In this document: piece by piece, positions 1-7,368 of the stretch
How positions within the stretch are numbered: position 1 is the first letter of the stretch
How the letters are laid out: each line of letters begins with the position of its first letter
Origin: Chthoniobacterales bacterium
GTDB lineage: Bacteria > Verrucomicrobiota > Verrucomicrobiia > Chthoniobacterales > DASVRZ01
Assembly: GCA_039930045.1 (NCBI GenBank)
Contig: JBDSQB010000017.1
Span: 146,915 to 210,914 of the forward strand
Length of the DNA: 64,000 bases
Reading direction: 5' to 3'
Position numbers and translations under genes: made by a program
Notes under the pieces: model-generated
What the model was told of the DNA's origin: nothing
What the model saw: only the letters and a program-made list of their open reading frames with translations
The model's database searches: none

Positions 1-93
1 GATGTTCCGAAAAAGAAAGTCGGATTTGTGCTGATTTCTGCGGCGTTTGTCCTCACGGCCTTTTTTCATGCGAGTTACATTCGACTCACATGA
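1..93 (+). CDS. C-terminal end of a membrane protein (partial), probably a transporter
   Basis: Frame 1 is open from the window edge to a TGA at 91-93. It encodes a lysine-rich stretch (KKK) followed by one strongly hydrophobic helix (VGFVLISAAFVLTAFF) and a short tail. This looks like the last transmembrane segment of a polytopic protein. Its stop overlaps the ATG of the next gene (ATGA at 90-93), so the two are probably translationally coupled. A sugar-acid transporter would suit the uronate cluster that follows, but only 30 residues are visible and the family cannot be assigned. Confidence 0.5.
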   Translation, partial: DVPKKKVGFVLISAAFVLTAFFHASYIRLT

Positions 94-881
94 ACCCCCT
101 AAGTGTCATTCTCGTTACCGGCTCCAGTCGTGGTCTGGGCCGCGGTATTGCCGAATCCCTCGCGAAGCTCGGAGTCAGCGTCGCCATTCATTATGGATTC
201 AATCGCGCAGCAGCGGAGGAAACCGTCGCGCTCTGCCAAAAGGCGGCGATTTCTCCCGAGCAACGTTTCATTCCCGTGCAGGGCGACATCGGGAAGGAAG
301 AAGGCCGGACGCAGCTTTTTGATGCGACTTTGAGTGGATTCGGACGCCTCGACGCGCTGGTGAACAACGCTGGAATCGCCCCCCGTGTTCGCGCCGACAT
401 CACGGAAGCGACTGAGGATGTTTTTGATGAAGTGATCGATGTGAATCTTAAAGGCCCATATTTTCTCTCGCAAAAAGCGGCCAATTATTTTCTGGCCCAC
501 CCCGGCGAATCTTTGCTGCCCGATGGCTACAAACTGATCTTCGTTTCGTCCCTTTCCGCCGCCGTGCCATCGCTGAATCGCGGCGAATATTGCATCTCGA
601 AAGCCGCGCTCGCGATGGTCACGCAACTCTGGGCCAACCGCCTTGCCGATCAGGGCGTCTCCGTTCTGGAACTTCGCCCCGGCATCATGGCGACCGATAT
701 GACGGCGGGCGTAAAAGGCAAATACGACGCGCTGATCGAGAGCGGTCTTGTTCCGCAGAAACGCTGGGGCACGCCGGACGATCTCGGGCGCGCGGTCAGC
801 AGTATTCTCGCGGGTCATTTCCCATTTTCCACCGGCGACGTGATCAATATCGACGGCGGTTTCCACCTCAGAAAACTCTAA
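90..881 (+). CDS. SDR-family NAD(P)-dependent oxidoreductase
   Basis: A classical short-chain dehydrogenase/reductase of 263 residues, the usual length. Visible motifs are the Rossmann glycine motif TGSSRGLG (residues 10-17), NNAG (92-95), the catalytic serine region SSLS, and YCISK with Tyr167 and Lys171. The C-terminal INIDGGF is typical of FabG-like SDRs. FabG-like annotation is common for this subgroup, but its place in a uronate cluster suggests reduction or oxidation of a keto-sugar acid, for example a KduD-like step. That role is inferred from context. It overlaps the upstream gene by ATGA and lies 6 bases before the GH88 gene, so it is probably in the same operon. Confidence 0.88.
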   Translation: MNPLSVILVTGSSRGLGRGIAESLAKLGVSVAIHYGFNRAAAEETVALCQKAAISPEQRFIPVQGDIGKEEGRTQLFDATLSGFGRLDALVNNAGIAPRVRADITEATEDVFDEVIDVNLKGPYFLSQKAANYFLAHPGESLLPDGYKLIFVSSLSAAVPSLNRGEYCISKAALAMVTQLWANRLADQGVSVLELRPGIMATDMTAGVKGKYDALIESGLVPQKRWGTPDDLGRAVSSILAGHFPFSTGDVINIDGGFHLRKL

Positions 882-887
882 CTCCCC

Positions 888-2279
888 ATGATCCAAATCG
901 ATTCGACTCTCACTCCCGCGTCGCTGGCCACGGCCGTCGCCGATGTCTTCGCCGTTTCCGCTCCGAAGATTCGCAAACTGCAAAATCGCTGGGCCGATAA
1001 AAGTGGAACTCCCGTCTTCACCATCGCCGGTGAATACACCGCACGCGGCTGGACGGAATGGACGCAGGGCTTCCAATTTGGCGCGGCCATTTTGCAATTC
1101 GAGTTTGATGGAAATGAAGAATTTCTAACCATCGGTCGCCAGGGAACGCTCGATCACATGGCGTCGCATCTGACTCACATCGGAGTGCACGATCACGGTT
1201 TTAACAACGTCAGCACTTACGGAAATCTCCTGCGCCTGATGGCTCTCGGAAAAATCCCGCACAACGAATGGGAGAAAAATTTCTACGAGCTTGCGCTGAA
1301 AACCACCGGCGCGATTCAAGCCGCGCGCTGGACCTCGCTTCCGGGCAATCTCGGCTACATTTATTCCTTCAATGGACCGCATTCGTTGTTCTCCGACACC
1401 GTTCGTTCGCTGCGCGCGCTGGCAGTGAGTCACCTGCTGGGACATCGTCTCATGCACGAAGGCGACAAGCCGGCGTCTTTGTTAGAACGTCTCCTGCAAC
1501 ACGCCGAGACGACCGCGAAATATAACGTCTATTATGGCCAGGGCCGTGACTTTTACGACATCTCGGGCCGTACCGTGCACGAGTCGATTTTCAATCTGAA
1601 CGACGGCAATTACCGCTGCCCGAGCACGCAGCAGGGCTACTCGCCGTTCTCCACCTGGACGCGCGGATTGTCGTGGATTTTGCTGGGCTACGCCGAGGAG
1701 TTGGAGCTTTTCGACGTGATGTCTCCATCGGAGTTTGAGCCGTATGGCGGCAAGACAAAATGGGTCGACCGCTTCCTCGAACCCGCGCTCGCGACGGCGG
1801 ATTTCTTTATCGAGCACACGCCGACCGACGGCATTCCTTATTGGGACACCGGCGCTCCTAACCTTCACAAGTTAGGTGATTATCTGAATCGTCCCGCCGA
1901 GCCCGACAACGACCATGAGCCGGTCGATAGTTCTGCGGCAGCGATTGCAGCGCAGGGTTATTTGCGGCTCGGAAAATTCCTCGAGAAACGCGGTGACACC
2001 AAACGCGGTCATCGGTATTTCCAGGCCGGACTCACCATCGCCCGCAGCCTCTTTGGCGGCACTTATCTCTCGCACGATCCGAATCACGAGGGACTGCTGC
2101 TGCACAGTATTTACCATCAGCCGAATGGCTGGGATTACGTGCCGCCGGGCAAGAAAATCGCTCAGGGCGAATCCTCCATGTGGGGCGATTACCATGGCCG
2201 CGAACTCGCCATTCTCATCCAAAGTCTGATCGACGGAAAAACCTATCACCGCTTCTTCAACGGCGTCGCCAGCCACTAA
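888..2279 (+). CDS. glycoside hydrolase family 88 (unsaturated glucuronyl hydrolase-like)
   Basis: A 463-residue GH88-type protein with an (alpha/alpha)6-barrel. GH88 enzymes hydrate and release the 4,5-unsaturated uronic acid left by polysaccharide lyases. Family features seen are HDHGF (101-105, containing the conserved Asp102), a QGYS..W.RGLSW block around residues 248-262, DSSAAAIAA in the C-terminal third and ESSMWGDY near the end. No signal peptide is evident, so it is probably cytoplasmic. At the place where characterised enzymes carry the second catalytic Asp (IIDxMMN type), this protein appears to read VHESIFN with Glu232. By-eye alignment cannot settle whether that is a true substitution. 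Its product would feed the KDG kinase and KDPG aldolase genes downstream. Confidence 0.85.
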   Translation: MIQIDSTLTPASLATAVADVFAVSAPKIRKLQNRWADKSGTPVFTIAGEYTARGWTEWTQGFQFGAAILQFEFDGNEEFLTIGRQGTLDHMASHLTHIGVHDHGFNNVSTYGNLLRLMALGKIPHNEWEKNFYELALKTTGAIQAARWTSLPGNLGYIYSFNGPHSLFSDTVRSLRALAVSHLLGHRLMHEGDKPASLLERLLQHAETTAKYNVYYGQGRDFYDISGRTVHESIFNLNDGNYRCPSTQQGYSPFSTWTRGLSWILLGYAEELELFDVMSPSEFEPYGGKTKWVDRFLEPALATADFFIEHTPTDGIPYWDTGAPNLHKLGDYLNRPAEPDNDHEPVDSSAAAIAAQGYLRLGKFLEKRGDTKRGHRYFQAGLTIARSLFGGTYLSHDPNHEGLLLHSIYHQPNGWDYVPPGKKIAQGESSMWGDYHGRELAILIQSLIDGKTYHRFFNGVASH

Positions 2280-2297
2280 CATAACTATCTAACTCGA

Positions 2298-2744
2298 ATG
2301 ACCATCACTGACCTCGCAAAAATGGAAGGCCGCCGTTATCCGGCGCGCCGCCGCACCCAAAATCTCGCTGGCGGAGTCGCCCCGATTCAGGCGACGAATT
2401 TCGCCATGGGCAACGTCACACTCGACCCGAATGGCGGCCAGGTACCGTGGCATAATCAGGAGCAGGAGGAAGTCTATTTCATTGTCGAAGGCACTGGCGA
2501 AATGTGTCTCGGCGAAGAACGCCAGATCCTCACGAGCGGCCAGATGGCTTACATTCCATCGGGCATTTTTCATCAGCTCACCAACGTCGGCGACACGCCG
2601 TTGCGGATGATTTATTGCTACGGCCCCGCGGGAGATGTCGCACATTGGCGGCAGGAACTCGACGGCACTTTGCCGCCCGCCGGTGTCGGCGACACGCCTC
2701 CACTTCCACCCGGCGCGCAGCCGCAGTGCACCATTAAACCCTAA
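2298..2744 (+). CDS. small cupin-domain protein
   Basis: A 148-residue single-domain cupin. Cupin motif 1 is seen around WHNQEQEEVYFIVEG and motif 2 around IPSGIFHQLTN, with its conserved Pro-Gly and His. In motif 1 the usual HxH is changed to HNQ, so the metal site may use a different set of ligands. Proteins of this type in sugar-acid clusters are often isomerases, epimerases or ligand-binding proteins, and the substrate cannot be read from the sequence. It lies 18 bases after the GH88 stop and 33 bases before the Gfo/Idh gene, which fits one transcription unit. Confidence 0.8.
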   Translation: MTITDLAKMEGRRYPARRRTQNLAGGVAPIQATNFAMGNVTLDPNGGQVPWHNQEQEEVYFIVEGTGEMCLGEERQILTSGQMAYIPSGIFHQLTNVGDTPLRMIYCYGPAGDVAHWRQELDGTLPPAGVGDTPPLPPGAQPQCTIKP

Positions 2745-2777
2745 CTCCCCTCAAACTTAGACTCGAATCCAACTCCT

Positions 2778-3929
2778 ATGAAAATTCACAAAATCGGCAT
2801 CATCATGAACGGCGTCACCGGACGCATGGGCAAAAACCAGCATCTCATTCGTTCCATCGATGCGATCATCAAACAAGGCGGCGTCAAAATTAGCGCCGAG
2901 GAAGTCATCATGCCCGATCCGATCCTGGTCGGACGCAGCGAGACGAAGCTGAAGGAATTGTGCACCATGACGTCGGTCAAAAAATACACGACCGACCTCG
3001 ACAGCGTGATGAACGACCCGGCTTACCAGATTTATTTCGACGCGCAGAGCACGCTCCGCCGGTTCGACGCGGTGAAGCAGGCGGCGGAGGCCGGCAAGCA
3101 TGTCTATTGCGAGAAGCCGACCGCGATCACGACCGAAAATGCTTACAAACTTTACGAGATCTGCCGCAACGCCGGAGTGAAAAACGGCGTCGTCCAGGAC
3201 AAGCTCTGGTTGCCCGGCATGGTGAAATTTATGCGCCTGAAAGAGAACGATTTCTTTGGAAAAATCCTCAGCGTGCGTGGCGAATTTGGCTACTGGGTTT
3301 TCGAGGGTCACACTATTCCCGCGCAACGTCCGAGCTGGAATTATCGCAAGGAAGACGGCGGCGGCATGATCGTGGATATGCTCTGTCACTGGCGCTACGT
3401 GATCGACAATTTGTTTGGCAACGTGAAGAGCGTTTCCTGTCTCGCCGCGACGCACATCCCCGAGCGCGTGGACGAGGAGGGCAAGCCCTACGTTTGCACG
3501 GCGGACGACTCGGCGTATTCCACATTCGAGTTGGAGAACGGTGTGATCTGCCATTTCAATTCGAGCTGGAATGTGCGCGTTCGCCGCGACGACCTTCTCA
3601 CGATGCAAGTCGATGGAACGAAAGGCAGCGCCATCGTCGGTCTGCGCGACGTCTGGATTCAACATTACGGCAACACCCCGAAGCCCATCTGGAACCCTGA
3701 CATCAAGCAACCCATCGACTTTTTCGACGGCTGGAGCAAAGTCCCCGAGCAGGAGACTTACGACAATGCGTTCAAGATTCAGTGGGAACTTTTCCTGCGT
3801 CACGTCGTGCTCGACGAGCCGTTCCGCTGGACGCTCCTCGAAGGCGCGAAAGGCGTGCAACTCGCCGAACTCGGCATCCAAAGCAGTGAGCAACGCAAGT
3901 GGCTCGATCTGCCCGAACTGACCGCTTAA
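2778..3929 (+). CDS. Gfo/Idh/MocA-family NAD(P)-dependent oxidoreductase
   Basis: A 383-residue protein with an N-terminal Rossmann fold (NGVTGRMG near residues 12-19) and the family hallmark EKP (YCEKPTAIT, about residues 113-121) that positions the nicotinamide and substrate. The C-terminal alpha/beta domain follows. Family members oxidise or reduce sugars and sugar acids with NAD(P). Position among GH88, KDPG aldolase and KDG kinase genes argues for a uronate-derived substrate, but the precise reaction is not determined. The start ATG at 2778 begins the conserved fold directly. Confidence 0.86.
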   Translation: MKIHKIGIIMNGVTGRMGKNQHLIRSIDAIIKQGGVKISAEEVIMPDPILVGRSETKLKELCTMTSVKKYTTDLDSVMNDPAYQIYFDAQSTLRRFDAVKQAAEAGKHVYCEKPTAITTENAYKLYEICRNAGVKNGVVQDKLWLPGMVKFMRLKENDFFGKILSVRGEFGYWVFEGHTIPAQRPSWNYRKEDGGGMIVDMLCHWRYVIDNLFGNVKSVSCLAATHIPERVDEEGKPYVCTADDSAYSTFELENGVICHFNSSWNVRVRRDDLLTMQVDGTKGSAIVGLRDVWIQHYGNTPKPIWNPDIKQPIDFFDGWSKVPEQETYDNAFKIQWELFLRHVVLDEPFRWTLLEGAKGVQLAELGIQSSEQRKWLDLPELTA

Positions 3930-3960
3930 ACCCGATAACACTGGAACCGGAATCTAAAAT

Positions 3961-4626
3961 ATGACACCCGCCTTCGATCCGTCGCTCGCCGCCGAAATCC
4001 AGAAAACCGGCATCATCGCCGTGCTCATTGTTGACCGCGAAGACGACGCGGTGCCGCTCGCCCGCGCGCTCCTCGACGGTGGCGTGAATGTGATGGAACT
4101 CACCTTGCGAACACCCGCTGCGCTCGGAGCCTTGAAACGCATTCGCGCGGAAGTCCCCGAAATGATCGCTGGCGTCGGCACGATTCTGACGCTCGATCAA
4201 CTCGCGCAAACGGTCGCTTCCGGGGCTGCGTTCGGCGTCGCACCTGGAGTGAATCCACGCATTCTCGCCGCCGCGCGAGAGGCCGGACTATCGTTCGCGC
4301 CGGGCGTTTGCACGCCGACTGATATGGAACTCGCCATCGAAAACGGCTGCGAGTTGCTGAAGTTTTTCCCTGCTGAACCGATGGGCGGTCTTGCCTATTT
4401 AAAAGCAGCCGCCGCGCCTTACCTGCATCTCGGCGTGAAATTTGTCCCGCTCGGCGGCATCAACGGCAAAAACATGGCCTCCTATTTGTCCGACCCGCTC
4501 ATCTCCGCGCTAGGCGGAAGCTGGCTCGCGCCGCGCGATCTCATCAATGCCCAGGATTGGAAAGGCATAACCGCTCTCGCTCATGCTGCCGTTACAGAGA
4601 TACAGAGCGTTCGCGGTCCGAAATAG
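3961..4626 (+). CDS. eda: 2-dehydro-3-deoxy-phosphogluconate (KDPG) aldolase
   Basis: A class I aldolase of 221 residues that splits KDPG into pyruvate and glyceraldehyde 3-phosphate in the cytoplasm. The Schiff-base lysine lies in KFFPAE (Lys134), the proton-shuttling glutamate in MELTLRT (Glu46), and the phosphate-binding GVGTI and PLGGI segments are present. Length matches the KDPG/KHG aldolase family. A role on 4-hydroxy-2-oxoglutarate is also known for homologues. With the KDG kinase at 5275-6297 it forms the lower two steps of uronate catabolism. Confidence 0.92.
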   Translation: MTPAFDPSLAAEIQKTGIIAVLIVDREDDAVPLARALLDGGVNVMELTLRTPAALGALKRIRAEVPEMIAGVGTILTLDQLAQTVASGAAFGVAPGVNPRILAAAREAGLSFAPGVCTPTDMELAIENGCELLKFFPAEPMGGLAYLKAAAAPYLHLGVKFVPLGGINGKNMASYLSDPLISALGGSWLAPRDLINAQDWKGITALAHAAVTEIQSVRGPK

Positions 4627-4687
4627 CTCTTCGAGTGGAATAGAATTCTAACTCGCAACGACGACGGCCAGGCATTATTTGTGAGTC

Positions 4688-5227
4688 ATGCTCTCCTCAT
4701 TTACCCATAAAGTCGTCGCCAGTTTTCTGGTCGGATTCCTCTGCTTCAACACCAACGCTTTTGCCCTGAGCAAGATCGCACTCACCGTGCGGTCGATTCC
4801 CATTCAGCAAAAAAAAGCCGATCCCAAGGATAAAAAGAAAGATCCCGCCGACACCGACGAAAGAAAACTGGAGGCCACACTAAAAAACACCTCCTCTGAA
4901 GCCGTCACCGGTCTGCAGGTTCACTATTATTTCATCGGCAAAAGCGCGGGCGCGAACGATCTGAAAGTGCTGGATTCGGACACCAAAACCCAAGACGTGG
5001 CCCCCGGCACACCGGTCGTTATTGAGTCGAAAGTCGCCACCGCCACCTTCACCCCGGCTCACCGGACCCTGCCGAAAAAAGGCTCCAAAGACAAACCAGA
5101 AAACGTCCACGCCGCCGGAGATAAATTCACCGGCTGGGCCGTCCAAGTCATTTCCGGGGCAGACCTCGTCGCAGAAGCGTATTCAAGTCCGGCGATGAAA
5201 GCCGTCGTGCCTGCACCCACCCCATAG
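4688..5227 (+). CDS. secreted hypothetical protein
   Basis: A 179-residue protein with a clear Sec signal peptide: charged start, then VVASFLVGFLCF, then a cleavage region near NAFA-LS at about residue 27. The mature part is hydrophilic and lysine-rich (KKADPKDKKKDPAD), with a predicted beta-rich core containing VTGLQVHYYFIG and GWAVQVISG, as in small immunoglobulin-like periplasmic proteins. No enzyme motif is visible. It is inserted between the KDPG aldolase and KDG kinase genes on the same strand, but nothing ties it functionally to them. Confidence 0.7.
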   Translation: MLSSFTHKVVASFLVGFLCFNTNAFALSKIALTVRSIPIQQKKADPKDKKKDPADTDERKLEATLKNTSSEAVTGLQVHYYFIGKSAGANDLKVLDSDTKTQDVAPGTPVVIESKVATATFTPAHRTLPKKGSKDKPENVHAAGDKFTGWAVQVISGADLVAEAYSSPAMKAVVPAPTP

Positions 5228-5274
5228 TTATCCAGGTCCCAGCGGACGCTTTCCCCCCCCATCTGATCCAACTT

Positions 5275-6297
5275 ATGAAAACCACCGTCACATTTGGCGA
5301 AGTCATGCTTCGTCTCGCCACTCCAGATCACCTGCGTTTCGCCCAAGCCAACGTTCTTGAAAAAACCTTCGGCGGCGGTGAGGCAAACGTCGCGGTGTCC
5401 CTCGCGAACTACGGCTTGCCCGCGCGCTTCATTACGCGCCTGCCGAAAAATGAACTGGGTCAGGACGCAATCAACGGCCTGCGCGGCTTGGGCGTCGATA
5501 CCACCAAGATCGTTCGCGCCGGCGAGCGCATTGGCATTTATTTCCTCGAAAGCGGCGCCGCCCAGAGGGGTTCCAACGTCCTCTATGATCGCGCCAACAG
5601 TGCCATCTCCGAGATTAAAACGGGCGAGGTCAACTGGAGCGAAGTCTTTGCCGACGCGGGCTGGTTTCATTTCACCGGCATCACGCCTGCGCTCTCCGAC
5701 AGCGCCGCCGCTGTCTGCCTCGAAGCCGCGCAAGCCGCCAAAGCCGCGGGCGTCCTAGTCAGTTGCGATCTGAATTTCCGCAAAAAACTCTGGTCCTCGC
5801 AGAAAGCCAACGACGTCATGAGCGGCCTCATGCCTTACGTCGATTATTGCATCGCCAACGAAGAGGACGCCGAGAAAGTCTTCGGCATCAAAGCTGGCGA
5901 AACTGAGGTGACTTCCGGTTCATTGGAGCACGACCGCTATGTAGACGTGGCCCGACAGCTCACCGATAAGTTTGGCTTCAAAGGCGTTGCGATTACACTC
6001 CGGGAAAGCTTTTCCGCCTCGCGCAACGGCTGGTCCGCGCTCTTTTACACCGATGGCCAGGACTATTTCAGCCGGCGCTACGAAATCGAAATCGTGGACC
6101 GCGTTGGCGGCGGCGACAGCTTTGCCGGCGGCCTCATTTACGCCCTGCTCAATGGAAAATCCCCTGCCGACACGATCAATTTCGCCGTCGCAGCCAGCGC
6201 CCTGAAACACACCGTCAGCGGCGACTACAATTTGGTGACCCTCAAAGAAGTCGAAGCCCTCGTGGGCGGCGACGGCTCCGGTCGCGTGCAGCGGTAA
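5275..6297 (+). CDS. kdgK: 2-dehydro-3-deoxygluconate kinase, PfkB (ribokinase) family
   Basis: A 340-residue PfkB-family sugar kinase. The N-terminal signature GGGEANVAVSLA (about residues 37-48) and the C-terminal signature containing GGGDSFAGG, with the catalytic base Asp281, are both intact. The family phosphorylates small carbohydrates with ATP. The KDG assignment rests on the N-terminal sequence type (TFGEVMLRLATPD) and on the adjacent KDPG aldolase gene. Product KDPG would be cleaved by the aldolase encoded at 3961. It is the last gene of the catabolic cluster, followed by a 318-base gap. Confidence 0.88.
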   Translation: MKTTVTFGEVMLRLATPDHLRFAQANVLEKTFGGGEANVAVSLANYGLPARFITRLPKNELGQDAINGLRGLGVDTTKIVRAGERIGIYFLESGAAQRGSNVLYDRANSAISEIKTGEVNWSEVFADAGWFHFTGITPALSDSAAAVCLEAAQAAKAAGVLVSCDLNFRKKLWSSQKANDVMSGLMPYVDYCIANEEDAEKVFGIKAGETEVTSGSLEHDRYVDVARQLTDKFGFKGVAITLRESFSASRNGWSALFYTDGQDYFSRRYEIEIVDRVGGGDSFAGGLIYALLNGKSPADTINFAVAASALKHTVSGDYNLVTLKEVEALVGGDGSGRVQR

Positions 6298-6615
6298 AAT
6301 AGTCATACTGCCCCCTGCGGGCTCTGCCTCGACTTCCGTCTTGGTTAATTGAACTGTCGCATTTGGCCGAGCAGGCTAAATAACGACTAACGCGACTAAA
6401 AAATAGCCACTTACTTTCTTGAGTGGCTAAATGTTGCCGTTTCTGGGCGGCATGTGAACGATTAAATCAACTGATCTTCAAAGCGTTCGCGCCACTTTCC
6501 GTGTCTGGAACAGTTTGGCACATGCGCTGCTAAGGTTGCAGCAGATCGAGCGCGCACATCCAAACGTTGCCATTCGTCACTTTCACAAAGTCCATCATCA
6601 CCGTTCTGTTTCATC
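6298..6615 (+). other. intergenic region after the uronate cluster
   Basis: About 318 bases without a supported gene. Minus-strand frames here are shadows of the following gene. The only structure seen is the hairpin at 6404-6429, described separately. Base composition is lower in GC than in the flanking genes. It presumably also holds the promoter of the gene starting at 6616, but no convincing -35/-10 pair was found. Confidence 0.5.
6404..6429 (-). terminator. putative intrinsic terminator reading leftward
   Basis: An 8-bp perfect inverted repeat (TAGCCACT and AGTGGCTA) with a 10-base spacer. Read on the minus strand the stem is followed directly by TTTTTT. On the plus strand the run is an A-tract before the stem. 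It therefore has the right polarity for a minus-strand transcript, yet no minus-strand gene is recognised to its right. Confidence 0.35.
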
Positions 6616-7086
6616 ATGTCCCAAAACCTTGCCAGCCTCAATCTAACCACAGCAGACAACGCCGCTCTCGATGCCCACCTTGCGGGCATCGAGTCTATTC
6701 TCGCGGGGTGCCTCGTCAGCCTCACTCCGCAGCAGCGGCAGAGCCTAATCAAGATGGGACCGAAAAGTCGCACCTTCTGCGAGCAAGCTGTCCCCGGCAT
6801 TGCCGCTAATGCCGCCAGCATGACGCCCGATTTCGACATCCCCGCGCTCCAGCAGGACCTCGCCGACTTTGGAGCGCTCGACGCCTTTTACACCCGCTAC
6901 CTCACGCTCGGGGAAAAACTTGACGACACCCTCAAGGCGCTTTCCAGCGACGTAATGACCAACACCATCATCGGCGTCACCTTCCTAAAAGCGCTCAACA
7001 AGCTCAAACCCTCTCTCGACGCCCTGCTCAAGGCTCTCGGCAGCGTCCGCCGCGCCAAACCGAAGGCCAAACCCGTCACTCCATGA
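6616..7086 (+). CDS. hypothetical protein, all-helical
   Basis: A 156-residue protein with no recognised family. It is rich in Ala and Leu, predicted mainly helical, has no signal peptide, and ends in a basic Pro/Lys tail (RRAKPKAKPVTP). The ATG at 6616 gives an uninterrupted frame with normal codon use. The stop at 7084-7086 touches the start of a degenerate 22-bp tandem array. A distantly similar style of small helical protein, the gene at 28056-28805, also lies next to a minisatellite in this window, but no homology between the two is claimed. Confidence 0.6.
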   Translation: MSQNLASLNLTTADNAALDAHLAGIESILAGCLVSLTPQQRQSLIKMGPKSRTFCEQAVPGIAANAASMTPDFDIPALQQDLADFGALDAFYTRYLTLGEKLDDTLKALSSDVMTNTIIGVTFLKALNKLKPSLDALLKALGSVRRAKPKAKPVTP

Positions 7087-7107
7087 TGCTTTCCACGCTT
7101 CGCCTAA

Positions 7108-7368
7108 AACTTACCACCCCAACACCTGAACGCCCTGCCGCCTTCGCAGGTGAGTTCCATAGCCTTCCCACGAACGCTCAGAAGCACATGATTCTAGTGC
7201 CTACCACCCTTCGCTTCAACGCTCGACACCTTTTGCCCAACGCACACCACCACACCATGCAACGCACCAAACCATTCCCCGCAACGTCCAAGACCATTCG
7301 CGCGAATGCCTCCAGCCATTCTGCAAACGTACCTAGAATTCAGGCAAACGCTTCTGGGCATTCGCGAG
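7108..7368 (+). repeat. degenerate 22-bp tandem array, about 12 units
   Basis: Units start with AACGC or a close variant, then about six variable bases, then CCATTC or a variant, then about five variable bases. Unit starts fall near 7108, 7129, 7151, 7173, 7196, 7218, 7239, 7261, 7283, 7305, 7326 and 7347, so the spacing is 21-23 bases. The units at 7261, 7283, 7305 and 7347 are the most alike. Because 22 is not a multiple of three, successive units fall in different reading frames. That argues against the array being selected as protein, although the frame of the following gene stays open through it. Confidence 0.6.

Noticed and set aside
2757..3941. Minus-strand frame of 394 codons opposite the Gfo/Idh gene
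   Set aside because: No conserved motif, and the plus-strand protein has EKP and Rossmann signatures.
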